This document shows, piece by piece, positions 8,533 through 17,648 of a DNA stretch of 36,165 nucleotides. This DNA comes from Noviherbaspirillum humi (GTDB lineage: Bacteria; Pseudomonadota; Gammaproteobacteria; Burkholderiales; Burkholderiaceae_D). Position numbers and translations under genes: made by a program. Below the pieces are notes generated by a model, which did not search any database, was not told where the DNA came from, and worked only from the letters and a program-made list of their open reading frames with translations. The stretch covers positions 1-36,165 of the forward strand of contig NZ_FZOT01000029.1 of NCBI RefSeq assembly GCF_900188095.1. Direction: 5' to 3'. The first letter of the stretch is position 1; every line of letters begins with the position of its first letter.

Positions 8533-10739
8533 AACCGCAGGATTTGACGGCAGGCCTGTCCTGGCTTTCTGCCACGGAGGACTCGCAGGAGGCGGCAGGA
8601 GGCCCGTCGCGGCTGCTGCTGGTCGATGATGAACCGAAGCTGCTGGCCAGCCTGCATGCGCTGCTCGACGGGCGCGGCTTCGCGCTGACCACCGCCAGCA
8701 GCGGTTCGGCGGCGATCGCCGAGCTGGGCCGCGCCCGCTTCGATCTGGTGCTGCTCGATCTCGGCATGCCGGACATGTCCGGGCACGACGTGATGGATTT
8801 CATCAACGCCGGCAGGATCACCACCGAGGTGATCGTGCTGAGCGGCCATACCGGCATCGATGCCGCCATCGGCGCCATCAACCGGCAGGCCTATGGCTAT
8901 CTGCGCAAGCCGTACCGCCAGGACGAGCTGCTCAACCTGGTGCGCAACGCGCTCGAGCGGCGCAAGCTGGCGACCGAGAACCGCAGCCTGTTCGCCCGGC
9001 TGGCGCATTCGGAAAAGATGTACCGCTTCCTGATCGACAGCTCGCCCGACATCATCTACACCCTCGATCCGGAAGGCCGCTTCACCTACATCAACCGGCG
9101 CGTCACCGAGCTGCTCGGCTTCGACCGCGACGCGCTGATCGGCGCGCCGTACACCATGCTGGTGCATGAGGACGACATCGAGCGGGCGCGTTATGTCTTC
9201 AACGAGCGCCGGGTGGGCGAGCGCGCCAGCCGCAATGTCGAGCTGCGCCTGAAGTGCCAGGACCCGGCCAAGGACAAGCGCCGCTTCGAAACCTCGCTGC
9301 GCACGATTTCCTTCAATTCCATCGGCCTGTACGACGAAGGGGAACCGGGCGCCGAATACCGCGGCACGTACGGCATCGCCCGCGACGTGACGGAAAAGCG
9401 GCGCGCCGAGGAGCTGATCACCTACCAGGCTTACCACGACATCCTCACCGACCTGCCGAACCGCGCCCTGTTCCACGACCGGCTGGAGCTGGCGCTGGCC
9501 CACGCGCGCCGCAAGAACCAGCACCTGGCGCTGATGTTCATCGACCTCGACCGCTTCAAGGTGATCAACGATTCGCTCGGTCACCTGAAGGGCGACGAAT
9601 TGCTGCGGCAGGTGGCGGCGCGCCTCAAGCGCGGCATCCGCAAAGGTGACACGCTGGCACGGCTGGGCGGCGACGAGTTCGTGGTGCTGCTGCCGGAACT
9701 GGAAGAGCGGGAATTCGCCGCCGTGGTGGCGGAGAAGTTCCTGGCCGCGCTGAATGCGCCCTTCCTGGTGGACGGCGCCGAGCTGCATGTCTCCGCCAGC
9801 ATCGGCATCGCCGTCTTTCCGGAAGACGGCGATGCCAGCAACGACCTGATCCGCCATGCCGACATGGCGATGTATTCGGTGAAGGCCGACGGCAAGAACG
9901 GCTTCGGCTTCTATGACCGCTCGGTGCGCGACGCGGCGCATGACAAGGTGGCGCTGGAGCAGGAGCTGCGCCGCGCGCTGCAGCAGGACGAACTGGAAAT
10001 GTACTACCAGCCGCAGGTCGATGCCGGCAGCGGCATGGTGGCCGCGGTGGAAGCCCTGATGCGCTGGAACCATCCGCGCCGGGGCTTGCTGAGCGCCGGC
10101 GAATTTCTGCCGCTGGCTGAGGAAATGGGCCTGATGGTGGCGCTCAGCGACTGGATGGTGACGGCGGTGTGCCGCGATTTCGCCCGCCTGCGCGCCGAGG
10201 GCCACGACGCTCTGCGCATGTGCATCAACCTGTCGCCGACCTGCCTCGGACGTGAGGAATTCCTGCGCAAGCTGTGGCGCACCATGCAGGAGCGGCAGAT
10301 TCCGCCTGCCCAACTCGAGCTGGAAATCACCGAGAACATCTGCATCCGCAATCCGGAAGTGGCCATCCGCCAGCTGAACCAGCTTTCAAGCCTCGGCGTG
10401 CGCATCGCCATCGACGACTTCGGCACCGGGTACTCATCGCTCGCCTACCTGCAGCGCTTCGCCGTCGATACATTGAAGATCGACCAGTCCTTCGTGCGCG
10501 AGATCGGCCAGCAGGGCAGCCATTTCCCCGTCGTGCTGGCGGTGATCTCGATCGCGCGCGGCCTCGGCATCGACCTCGTGGCCGAAGGCGTGGAGAGCGA
10601 AGCCCAGGCGCGCTACCTGCAGCAGGCGGGCTGCCGCATCATGCAGGGCTATCACTTCCAGCCGCCCCTGCCTCTGGCGAAGCTGCAGGCGCTGCTTGTC
10701 AGCGAAACGGCTTACGCCGCCGAAGCGAAGCTGGCATGA
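8529..10739 (+). CDS. response regulator with PAS, GGDEF and EAL domains
   Basis: A 736-residue c-di-GMP enzyme under two-component control. A receiver domain (about 28-150) carries the phospho-acceptor Asp77 in LLDLGMPD and the conserved Lys in RKPYR. A PAS domain (about 160-300) follows, then GGDEF (GGDEF at 380-384, I-site RKGD at 371-374), then EAL (Glu508-Ala-Leu). The EAL domain keeps the metal and catalytic motifs [20 protein letters not shown] and AEGVE. Both synthesis and hydrolysis of c-di-GMP therefore look possible. Translation starts at GTG 8529 with GGAG five bases upstream, overlapping the kinase stop (GTGA). The likely phosphodonor is that kinase. Confidence 0.9.
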   Translation: MKPQDLTAGLSWLSATEDSQEAAGGPSRLLLVDDEPKLLASLHALLDGRGFALTTASSGSAAIAELGRARFDLVLLDLGMPDMSGHDVMDFINAGRITTEVIVLSGHTGIDAAIGAINRQAYGYLRKPYRQDELLNLVRNALERRKLATENRSLFARLAHSEKMYRFLIDSSPDIIYTLDPEGRFTYINRRVTELLGFDRDALIGAPYTMLVHEDDIERARYVFNERRVGERASRNVELRLKCQDPAKDKRRFETSLRTISFNSIGLYDEGEPGAEYRGTYGIARDVTEKRRAEELITYQAYHDILTDLPNRALFHDRLELALAHARRKNQHLALMFIDLDRFKVINDSLGHLKGDELLRQVAARLKRGIRKGDTLARLGGDEFVVLLPELEEREFAAVVAEKFLAALNAPFLVDGAELHVSASIGIAVFPEDGDASNDLIRHADMAMYSVKADGKNGFGFYDRSVRDAAHDKVALEQELRRALQQDELEMYYQPQVDAGSGMVAAVEALMRWNHPRRGLLSAGEFLPLAEEMGLMVALSDWMVTAVCRDFARLRAEGHDALRMCINLSPTCLGREEFLRKLWRTMQERQIPPAQLELEITENICIRNPEVAIRQLNQLSSLGVRIAIDDFGTGYSSLAYLQRFAVDTLKIDQSFVREIGQQGSHFPVVLAVISIARGLGIDLVAEGVESEAQARYLQQAGCRIMQGYHFQPPLPLAKLQALLVSETAYAAEAKLA

Positions 10740-11887
10740 CCGCGAACGTCGTCCCCGGAACGGCCGGTATGGAAGAGGATGCGCAGGCATGCTTCGACCT
10801 CGGCCTGCGCCATGCGGCCGGCGACGGCGTGACCCGAGACGCCGGACTGGCCGTCTTCTGGTATCGCAAGGCGGCGGAACAGGGGCATGTGCGCGCCCAG
10901 TTCAACCTGGCGGCGCTGCTTTCCGGCGCCGGCGCCTCTGCGGCGCAGCGGCAGGAAGCGTTGCAATGGTATGAACGGGCGGCCGGCGAAGGCCATCCCG
11001 GCGCCATGAACAATCTCGGTCTCTGGTACGCCAGCGGCAACGGGGTGGAGCGGGACTACCAGAAGGCGCTGAACTATTTCGCCCAGGCGGCCACGCGCGG
11101 CGATGCGGCAGGTCAGAACAACCTCGGCCTGCTCTACAACAGCGGCAAGGGCGTGCCGCGCAGCCGTCTGCAGGCGGCGGTCTGGTTCGGCAAGGCGGCG
11201 CGGCAAGGCTATGCGCTGGCCCAGCATCACCTCGCCACGCTGCTGGAAGCCGGTCAGGAAATGAAGCGCGACCTGCCCGCGGCGGCGGACTGGTTCCGCA
11301 AGGCGTCGGTGCAGGGGCTGCTGAAAGCCCAGGTGCGCCTGGCCGCGCTGTTGCAGGCGGCGCCTGAACTGGCAGGCGAGCCGGGGGAAGCGTTTGCCTG
11401 GCTGCGCAAGGCGGCATTGCAGGGCCATACCGACTCGCAGTGGCAGCTGGCCTGCCTGCTGGACGCCGGCGAAGCGCTGCGGCGCGACGGGCGGGAAGCG
11501 CTGGGTTTCTATCGCATGGCGGCCGAAGGCGGGCATGCGCAGGCGCAGCTGGCGCTGGCCTTGCGGCTGGATTGCGGCGTCGATGCGGCGCGCGACCCTG
11601 CCGGCGCGCTGCGCTGGTATGCGGCCGCCGCCGGGCAGGGCGTGGTCCGTGCACAGTTCAACCTCGGCCTCATGCTGGCCCACGGCGACGGCGCGCCGGC
11701 CGATCCGGTGGGCGCCTGCCGCTGGCTGGCGCTGGCCGAGCGCGGCGGCATGGCCCGCGCCGGGTCATACCGCATGGATCTGGAAGCAAGATTGTCCCCG
11801 GCGGCGCTGGTCCGGGCGCGGCAGCCGCTGCAGCTTGCCGGAGCGGAAACCCGGGACGGCGCCGAGGCAAACCCGGTTCCGGCCTGA
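10736..11887 (+). CDS. Sel1-like repeat protein
   Basis: A 383-residue protein built almost entirely of about nine Sel1-like (TPR-related) repeats of roughly 36 residues, each with the pattern AQ.NL..L...G.G...D...A..WY.KAA.QGH. Such solenoids are adaptors for protein-protein contact. There is no signal peptide, so it should be cytoplasmic, unlike many secreted Sel1 proteins. The ATG overlaps the stop of the GGDEF-EAL gene (ATGA), making it the third translationally coupled member of the operon. By context it may act as a scaffold or output partner of the c-di-GMP regulator (inference). Repeats 6-8 are the least regular. Confidence 0.88.
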   Translation: MTANVVPGTAGMEEDAQACFDLGLRHAAGDGVTRDAGLAVFWYRKAAEQGHVRAQFNLAALLSGAGASAAQRQEALQWYERAAGEGHPGAMNNLGLWYASGNGVERDYQKALNYFAQAATRGDAAGQNNLGLLYNSGKGVPRSRLQAAVWFGKAARQGYALAQHHLATLLEAGQEMKRDLPAAADWFRKASVQGLLKAQVRLAALLQAAPELAGEPGEAFAWLRKAALQGHTDSQWQLACLLDAGEALRRDGREALGFYRMAAEGGHAQAQLALALRLDCGVDAARDPAGALRWYAAAAGQGVVRAQFNLGLMLAHGDGAPADPVGACRWLALAERGGMARAGSYRMDLEARLSPAALVRARQPLQLAGAETRDGAEANPVPA

Positions 11888-11992
11888 TTCCGCGCCACGC
11901 CTCTCCCTCAATTCCCGTCATTTGCGCCGCCCGCACTTACGGCATCCGGCGCGGCAGTAGAATTCCTGCATCGAGATGATTCGGGAGGCGCC

Positions 11993-13492
11993 ATGGACAT
12001 CGATACCCTACTCGGCGCGCTTGGCGTCGCGCTGCCCGCGCAGGGCGCGCACATGCTGGAGGTGACGTCGCCCATCGACGGCGCGCCGCTGGCGAAAGTG
12101 GCGATGCAGACCGAGGCCGACACGCGCGAAGCCGTCGCAGCGGCGCAGCGGGCCTTCGAGCAGTGGCGCATGGTGCCGGCGCCGAAACGCGGCGAGCTGG
12201 TGCGGCTGTTCGGCCAGGTGCTGCGGGCCAACAAGGAGGCGCTGGGCCGGCTGATCACGCTGGAAACCGGCAAGATCCTGCAGGAGGGATTGGGCGAGGT
12301 GCAGGAGATGATCGACATCTGCGACTTCGCCGTCGGCCTGTCGCGCCAGCTCTACGGCTTGACCATCGCCTCCGAGCGGCCCGGCCACCGCATGATGGAA
12401 ACCTGGCATCCGCTCGGCGTCTGCGGCGTGATTTCCGCCTTCAATTTTCCGGCAGCGGTCTGGGCCTGGAATGCGGCGCTGGCCGTCGTCTGCGGCGACA
12501 GCGTGGTGTGGAAACCCTCTGAAAAAACGCCGCTCACCGCGCTGGCCTGCGCCGCGCTGTTCGAGCGCGCCTGTGTGGCATTCGGCGCGGCGCCGCCCGG
12601 CCTGCTGCGGGTGCTGATCGGCGGGCGCGATATCGCTGCCCGCCTGGTGGAAGATGGCCGGGTGCCGCTGATCTCCGCCACCGGCTCCACCCGCATGGGG
12701 CGGGAGGTGGCGCCCCGGGTGGCGGCGCGCTTCGGCCGGGCGCTGCTGGAACTGGGCGGCAACAATGCCGCCATCGTCGCGCCCAGCGCCGATCTCGCGC
12801 TGGCCTTGCGCGCCATCCTTTTCGCCGCCGTCGGCACCGCCGGCCAGCGCTGCACCACGCTGCGGCGGCTGTTCGTGCAGCGCGAGGTGTACGGCGAACT
12901 GGTTCCGCGGCTGATCGAAGCCTACGGCCGGGTGCGCGTCGGCGATCCGCTCGCACCCGATACCCTCGTCGGGCCGCTGATCGATGAGCCAGCCTGCCGG
13001 TCCATGCAATCCGCCCTTGCCTCAGCCCGAGAGCAGGGCGGCACGGTGCATGGCGGCGAGCGCATCGCCGTGCCTGGCCGCGAGGGCGGCTGGTACGTGC
13101 GGCCGGCGCTGGTGGAAATGCCCGCGCATGGCGGCATTGTCTGCGACGAAACCTTTGCTCCCATCCTGTATGTGATGCGCTACGACACCTTGGCGGAAGC
13201 GATCGCGCAGCAGAACGCGGTGCCGCAGGGATTGTCGTCCTCGATCTTCACGCTCGACATGCGGGAAGCGGAAACCTTCCTGTCCGCCGCCGGCAGCGAC
13301 TGCGGCATTGCCAATGTGAACATCGGGCCCTCCGGCGCGGAAATCGGCGGCGCATTCGGCGGCGAAAAGGAAACCGGTGGCGGCCGCGAATCCGGGTCGG
13401 ATGCATGGAAGAACTACATGCGGCCCGCGACCAACACCGTCAATTTCTCAACCGATCTGCCGCTGGCGCAGGGCGTACGCTGGGATCTCTAG
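11993..13492 (+). CDS. amaB: L-piperidine-6-carboxylate (aminoadipate semialdehyde) dehydrogenase
   Basis: A 499-residue NAD-dependent aldehyde dehydrogenase, most like the ALDH7/AmaB group that oxidises 2-aminoadipate 6-semialdehyde (in equilibrium with piperideine-6-carboxylate) in lysine breakdown. The catalytic Cys287 (GQRCTT) and general base Glu253 (LLELGGNN) are in place. The N-terminal GVISAFNFPAAVWAWN and the C-terminal IGGAFGGEKETGGGRESGSDAWKN (split here: IGGAFGGEKETGG, then GRESGSDAWK) are typical of this group. Starting at ATG 11993 with GGGAGG just upstream, it lies 105 bases after the Sel1 gene. No other lysine-degradation gene is next to it, so the substrate is inferred from family resemblance. 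Confidence 0.82.
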   Translation: MDIDTLLGALGVALPAQGAHMLEVTSPIDGAPLAKVAMQTEADTREAVAAAQRAFEQWRMVPAPKRGELVRLFGQVLRANKEALGRLITLETGKILQEGLGEVQEMIDICDFAVGLSRQLYGLTIASERPGHRMMETWHPLGVCGVISAFNFPAAVWAWNAALAVVCGDSVVWKPSEKTPLTALACAALFERACVAFGAAPPGLLRVLIGGRDIAARLVEDGRVPLISATGSTRMGREVAPRVAARFGRALLELGGNNAAIVAPSADLALALRAILFAAVGTAGQRCTTLRRLFVQREVYGELVPRLIEAYGRVRVGDPLAPDTLVGPLIDEPACRSMQSALASAREQGGTVHGGERIAVPGREGGWYVRPALVEMPAHGGIVCDETFAPILYVMRYDTLAEAIAQQNAVPQGLSSSIFTLDMREAETFLSAAGSDCGIANVNIGPSGAEIGGAFGGEKETGGGRESGSDAWKNYMRPATNTVNFSTDLPLAQGVRWDL

Positions 13493-13520
13493 CGATTTCC
13501 GGCCACGTACGCCGCAGCGC

Positions 13521-13592
13521 CAAAAAAGAAGCCCGGCCATCCCTGAGGACGCCGGGCCAATCCAACCAAGGAGGGTTGGAGGAGACATTGGG
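13521..13592 (-). ncRNA. candidate small RNA with anti-Shine-Dalgarno loop
   Basis: Read on the minus strand this segment holds two hairpins in a row. The first has perfect 7-bp arms TCCAACC / GGTTGGA (13580-13574 and 13567-13561) and the loop CTCCTT; with the last stem base it displays CCTCCTT, identical to the anti-Shine-Dalgarno core of 16S rRNA. A second C/T-rich motif, CTCCTCC, lies just before it. The second hairpin is an intrinsic terminator. This layout fits what I recall of the betaproteobacterial toxic small RNAs in Rfam, thought to bind ribosome binding sites and block translation. The 5' end is uncertain; with the promoter proposed upstream the transcript would be about 165 bases. 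Confidence 0.58.
13522..13557 (-). terminator. intrinsic terminator of the candidate small RNA
   Basis: On the minus strand GCCCGGC (13557-13551) pairs with GCCGGGC (13537-13531) across a 13-base loop, followed by TTCTTTTTT. There is no T-run on the plus-strand side, so it works for minus-strand transcripts only, although the nearest plus-strand gene ends just 30 bases away. Confidence 0.72.
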
Positions 13593-13693
13593 AATCGCTG
13601 GGCCGATCGAATCGTGCGGTGACGATGAGGCGCGATATGCCGGTTCGACGGCATCCCGGCCATCACGGTTCCCATCTTTTGAGAGATTCGTAT

Positions 13694-13721
13694 CTTTTAA
13701 ATTCCAAGAGGAAAAGAGCAA
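13694..13721 (-). promoter_or_regulatory. possible promoter of the candidate small RNA
   Basis: On the minus strand TTGCTC (13721-13716), 16 bases, then TAAAAG (13699-13694) is a moderate sigma70 match inside a locally A+T-rich stretch. It would give a start near 13687. The match is weak, and a start closer to the hairpins cannot be excluded. Confidence 0.3.
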
Positions 13722-13890
13722 CGCCGAGTCACGGTGGGGAGGCTGCATGCTTTCCTCCGTGCAACCATTGCGCTACAATGGAATACCCGCGGGTTGCACG
13801 GACAGACGTCCCCTCTCAGGCGCGTCCCGCAACGCGCCCTGAAGCCAGTGTCCGGGCAGCTTGCGCAGGCCCGTCCAACCAGCGCACCTT

Positions 13891-16617
13891 ATGTTCGCGA
13901 CTCCCAAGCAATCGCTCGCCCGTATCAGCCTCGCAGGTTTGCTTGCGCTGGCGGCGATGGCATGCCTCTATTGGTTTTCCCTCTGCTGGGGCCTCGACGA
14001 CATGCATGGTCTCGCGCGCCAGCGCGTGGATACGGTGGCAGCCTCGCTGTTCAACCCGATCGAGAAGTACAGTTACTTTCCGCGCACGGTCGCCAGCCAC
14101 CCGCTGTCGGTGTCGGCGCTGCGCACCCCGGAGGATGCCGCGCTGGCGGCCCGCGCCAACAGCCTGCTTGCCTACCTGAACGACTCTGCCGGATCGGAAG
14201 TGCTGTATCTGATCGACCGCAACGGCAGAACCGTTGCCGCCAGCAACTGGAATCGGAAAGACTCCTTCGTCGGGCACGACTTTTCCTTCCGTCCCTATTT
14301 CCGCGATGCGATCGAAGGGCGCGAAGGCCGTTTCTACGCGATGGGCACCGTCAGCCGGGTGCCCGGCTATTATCTTTCCCATCCGGTGATCGATGGCGGA
14401 CGCATCCTCGGCGTGGTGGCGGTGAAGGTCGACCTGACCACGCTGGACCGCGATTGGGCGCAAAGCCGCAGCTACGACGTCACCGTTACCGATGAATATG
14501 GCATTACCTTCCTCAGTTCCCGCGCCGACTGGAAATACCGCCCGTTCAGCCCGCTGAGCGAGCAGCAGTTGCAGACCCTGACCCAGACCAAGCAGTACGG
14601 CGGCAACCTGCATTCCCCGTTCAGGATGGCGGAGAAGCGCCTGTGGGGCAGCCAGGCGCTGCTGTGGCGGGTGGCATCGGGCGAGGGCCGGGCCGCCGTC
14701 CCGCATGCCGATTACGTGGTGTGGCATAAAAAGCTCGAGGGATCCCCCTGGACCGTTTCGGTTTTCATGCCGGCGGAAGCGGCGCGCAAGCGGGCGCTGC
14801 AGCACTGCGCCATCGCCGCCGTGCTGCTGGCGCTCTGCATCAGCGCCGCTCTGTACTACCGGGAACAGCGCAAGCGCGGCATCGACGCGCTGGCGGCCCA
14901 GGCTTCGCTGCGGGAAAGCCATGACCGCTTCCGCATGGTGTCGAAGGCCACCTCCGACGTCGTATGGGACTGGGACCTGACCCGCGACCAGCTCTGGTGG
15001 AACGAGAACATGGAAGCCATGTTCGGTCATGCGCCGGAGGAGCGCGAGGCGGGCGGCGAAGCATGGAGCAACCGCATCCATCCCGACGACCGGGGCCGGG
15101 TAACGGCGAGCATCCATGCGGTCATCGGCGGCACGGACGAGCGCTGGAGCGAGGAATACCGCTTCCTCTGCCGGGACGGCCATGTCGCCGACGTGCTGGA
15201 CCGCGGCTTCGTCATTCGCGACGCCGACGGCAAGGCGGTGCGCATGGTCGGCAGCATGACCGACATCAGCCATCGCAAGGAATCGGAGAAGGCCATCCAC
15301 CGTCTTGCGTTCTACGATGCGCTCACCGGCCTGCCGAACCGCTCGCTGCTGCAGGAGCGGCTGCAGCAGGCGCTGGCGGTGAGCGCGCGCGACCGGATGG
15401 TGGGCGCGCTGCTGTTCATCGATCTCGACAACTTCAAGTCGCTCAACGACACCCTCGGCCATGACAAGGGCGATGTGCTGCTGGCGCAGGTGGCGGAACG
15501 GCTGGCCGGCTGCGTGCGCGACTGCGATACCGTCAGCCGGCTCGGCGGCGACGAGTTCGTGATCATGATCGAACGCCTCGCCCGGAGCAGCGACGCCGCC
15601 GCCGCCCGCGCCACGGTGGTGGCGGAGAAGGTGCTCGAAGCCTTCGGCCAGCCGTTCGACCTCGACGGCATGCAGCGCCATACCTCGCCCAGCATCGGCA
15701 TCGCGCTGTTCGACGGCATCGACCGGCAGCCGGACGAAATCCTGAAGGCGGCGGACATGGCGATGTACGAAGCCAAGGCCGACGGCCGCAACACCCTGCG
15801 CTTCTTCGACCCGAAGATGCAGGAACTGGCGCTGGCCCGCTCGGTGCTTGAAGCCGACCTGCGCCATGCGCTCAAGCGCGGCGAGCTCGACCTGCATTTC
15901 CAGCCGCAATGCGACCGGCAGGGACAGGTTCACGGCGCCGAGGCGCTGCTGCGCTGGCAGCATGCGCAGCGCGGCGCCGTGCCGCCAGCCGAGTTCATCC
16001 CGGTGGCGGAGCAGACCGGCCTGATCATTCCGATCGGCTACTGGGTGCTGCGCCAAGCTTGCCTGCAGCTCAACCGATGGGCAGCCGACCCTGCCACGGC
16101 AAGCCTGACGCTGGCGGTCAACGTCAGCGCGCGCCAGTTCCACCGCAGCGATTTCACCGACCAGGTACAGGCCATCATCGAAGAGACCCGGGTCGATCCG
16201 CGCCGCCTCAAGCTGGAGCTGACCGAGAGCGCGCTGGTGGAGGAAATCGACGATGCCATCGCCAAGATGGAACGGCTGCGCCGGCTCGGCGTGGCCTTCT
16301 CGCTGGATGACTTCGGCACCGGCTACTCCTCGCTCGCCTACCTGCACCGGCTGCCGATCTACCAGCTCAAGATCGACCGCTCGTTCGTGGCGCAGGTGCC
16401 GGAGGATGCCAACGGCGCCGCCATCGTCCACACCATCATCGCGCTCGGCCGGGCGCTCGGCCTGGCGGTGATCGCCGAAGGGGTGGAGTCGCCGCGCCAG
16501 CTCGCCTTCCTTGGCAACGCCGGCTGCGACAGCTACCAGGGCTACCTGTTCGGCCGGCCGATGGCCGCCGCGGCATTCAACGCCCGCTGCGGGTCGGCGG
16601 CGGACGCGCTGGTCTAG
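13891..16617 (+). CDS. GGDEF-EAL protein with DctB-like periplasmic CACHE sensor and PAS
   Basis: A 908-residue membrane protein. A transmembrane helix (about 12-31) and a second one (about 300-320) flank a periplasmic double-CACHE domain. Its signatures [41 protein letters not shown] and [10 protein letters not shown] closely resemble the sensor of DctB, the C4-dicarboxylate kinase. A PAS domain (about 340-455) follows, then GGDEF (552-556, with I-site RDCD) and EAL (Glu684-Ala-Leu, with [29 protein letters not shown] intact). Both c-di-GMP synthesis and hydrolysis look possible. I chose ATG 13891 over the upstream TTG because it begins directly before the membrane helix. TACAAT at 13774-13779 is a possible -10. 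Confidence 0.88.
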   Translation: MFATPKQSLARISLAGLLALAAMACLYWFSLCWGLDDMHGLARQRVDTVAASLFNPIEKYSYFPRTVASHPLSVSALRTPEDAALAARANSLLAYLNDSAGSEVLYLIDRNGRTVAASNWNRKDSFVGHDFSFRPYFRDAIEGREGRFYAMGTVSRVPGYYLSHPVIDGGRILGVVAVKVDLTTLDRDWAQSRSYDVTVTDEYGITFLSSRADWKYRPFSPLSEQQLQTLTQTKQYGGNLHSPFRMAEKRLWGSQALLWRVASGEGRAAVPHADYVVWHKKLEGSPWTVSVFMPAEAARKRALQHCAIAAVLLALCISAALYYREQRKRGIDALAAQASLRESHDRFRMVSKATSDVVWDWDLTRDQLWWNENMEAMFGHAPEEREAGGEAWSNRIHPDDRGRVTASIHAVIGGTDERWSEEYRFLCRDGHVADVLDRGFVIRDADGKAVRMVGSMTDISHRKESEKAIHRLAFYDALTGLPNRSLLQERLQQALAVSARDRMVGALLFIDLDNFKSLNDTLGHDKGDVLLAQVAERLAGCVRDCDTVSRLGGDEFVIMIERLARSSDAAAARATVVAEKVLEAFGQPFDLDGMQRHTSPSIGIALFDGIDRQPDEILKAADMAMYEAKADGRNTLRFFDPKMQELALARSVLEADLRHALKRGELDLHFQPQCDRQGQVHGAEALLRWQHAQRGAVPPAEFIPVAEQTGLIIPIGYWVLRQACLQLNRWAADPATASLTLAVNVSARQFHRSDFTDQVQAIIEETRVDPRRLKLELTESALVEEIDDAIAKMERLRRLGVAFSLDDFGTGYSSLAYLHRLPIYQLKIDRSFVAQVPEDANGAAIVHTIIALGRALGLAVIAEGVESPRQLAFLGNAGCDSYQGYLFGRPMAAAAFNARCGSAADALV

Positions 16618-16648
16618 AGCGTGTCATGACCTCAAACGGCGCTTTTGC

Positions 16649-17626
16649 TCATTCCGCCTGCAGCCGCATCGTCCGGATCAAACCTCCCCAGCGGGTGATG
16701 TCCTGGCTGACCATCTCGGCAAATTCGGCACGCGACCTGGGCTGCACTTCCAATCCCTGCTGGCCGAGCTTGGCGGCGATCTCCGGGTCCGCCAGCACCT
16801 TGTTGACGGCGGCATGCAGCCTTGCTACGACGGGCTCCGGAGTTTGGGCCGGCGCGAACAGACCATACCAGGGCGCGTAATTGAAGCCCTTGATGCCGGC
16901 CTCCTGCAGCGTCGGCACATTGGGAAGCGCCGGCGAGCGGGTTTTGCCCGAGGTGGCGATGGCGCGCACCTTGCCCGACTGGATGAAGGGCATGACGGCC
17001 GGAATGGTTTGCAGCATTGCCTGGATTTGTCCCGACATCAGGTCCGTCATCGCCGGGGCCGCGCCCCGGTAGGGAACATGCACCATCTGCGCGCCGGTCG
17101 TCGATTCCAGCACCGCCATCGGCAGATGCCCTGCGCTGCCGATGCCGCCGGAGCCGTAGCTGAGGGCGCCCGGCTTGGCCTTGGCCAGCCGGATGAAGTC
17201 ATCCACCGTGCGCGCCGGCAGGCTGTTGCTGGTCACCAGCACGTTCGGCGTGGCGCCGAGATAGGCCACCGGCAGGATGTCGCGCCGGGTGTCGTATCCG
17301 GGCTTCTGGTACAAGGCATCGTTGAAGGCCAGGCCCATGTGGGTCATCATCAGCGTGTAGCCGTCCGCATGGGCATGGGCCAGCATGGCGGTGGCGATGG
17401 TGCCGCCGGCGCCCGTGCGGTTCTCGATGATCACGTTCTGGCCGAGTTCGGCGCCGAGTTTCTGGCCGATGCTGCGGGCAACGATGTCGACCGTGCCGCC
17501 GGCGGAAAAGGGCACCAGGATGGTCAGCGGCCGGCTCGGCCATGGCGTGACGCCGCTGGCGAAGGCCAGCGTCGAAAAAAGGGAGAGCGCGAGCGCGGCA
17601 GCGCCCAGCAGTCGTATCGTTTTCAT
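16649..17626 (-). CDS. Bug/TctC-type periplasmic solute-binding protein
   Basis: A 325-residue extracytoplasmic binding protein of the tripartite tricarboxylate transporter family. A Sec signal peptide (MKTIRLLGAAALALSLF... cleaved near AFA) precedes the typical PWPSRPLTILVPFSAGGTVD, ENRTGAGGTIA, HVPYRGAAPAMTDLMSGQI and PTLQEAG motifs. These proteins bind carboxylates or other small organic acids. No TctA/TctB permease genes are adjacent, as is common for Bug proteins. It is the last gene of a minus-strand operon, 22 bases after the enolase-superfamily gene, so its ligand is probably the substrate of those enzymes. ATG 17626 was chosen because the signal peptide starts there. Confidence 0.9.
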   Translation of the reverse strand: MKTIRLLGAAALALSLFSTLAFASGVTPWPSRPLTILVPFSAGGTVDIVARSIGQKLGAELGQNVIIENRTGAGGTIATAMLAHAHADGYTLMMTHMGLAFNDALYQKPGYDTRRDILPVAYLGATPNVLVTSNSLPARTVDDFIRLAKAKPGALSYGSGGIGSAGHLPMAVLESTTGAQMVHVPYRGAAPAMTDLMSGQIQAMLQTIPAVMPFIQSGKVRAIATSGKTRSPALPNVPTLQEAGIKGFNYAPWYGLFAPAQTPEPVVARLHAAVNKVLADPEIAAKLGQQGLEVQPRSRAEFAEMVSQDITRWGGLIRTMRLQAE

Positions 17627-17648
17627 GGCGTAGAAGGAATCCAGGCAA

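Noticed and set aside
8517-10313. 598-codon open frame on the minus strand
   Set aside because: Opposite of the REC-PAS-GGDEF-EAL gene and without its own domains.
13561-13620. Plus-strand reading of AAGGAGG (13568-13574) as a ribosome binding site
   Set aside because: No ATG/GTG follows at proper distance in a protein-like frame, and the site sits in a hairpin loop; the minus-strand RNA explains it better.
13816-16431. 871-codon open frame on the minus strand
   Set aside because: It is the mirror of the GGDEF-EAL gene; His/Gln/Arg-rich low-complexity product with no domains, a common effect of high G+C.
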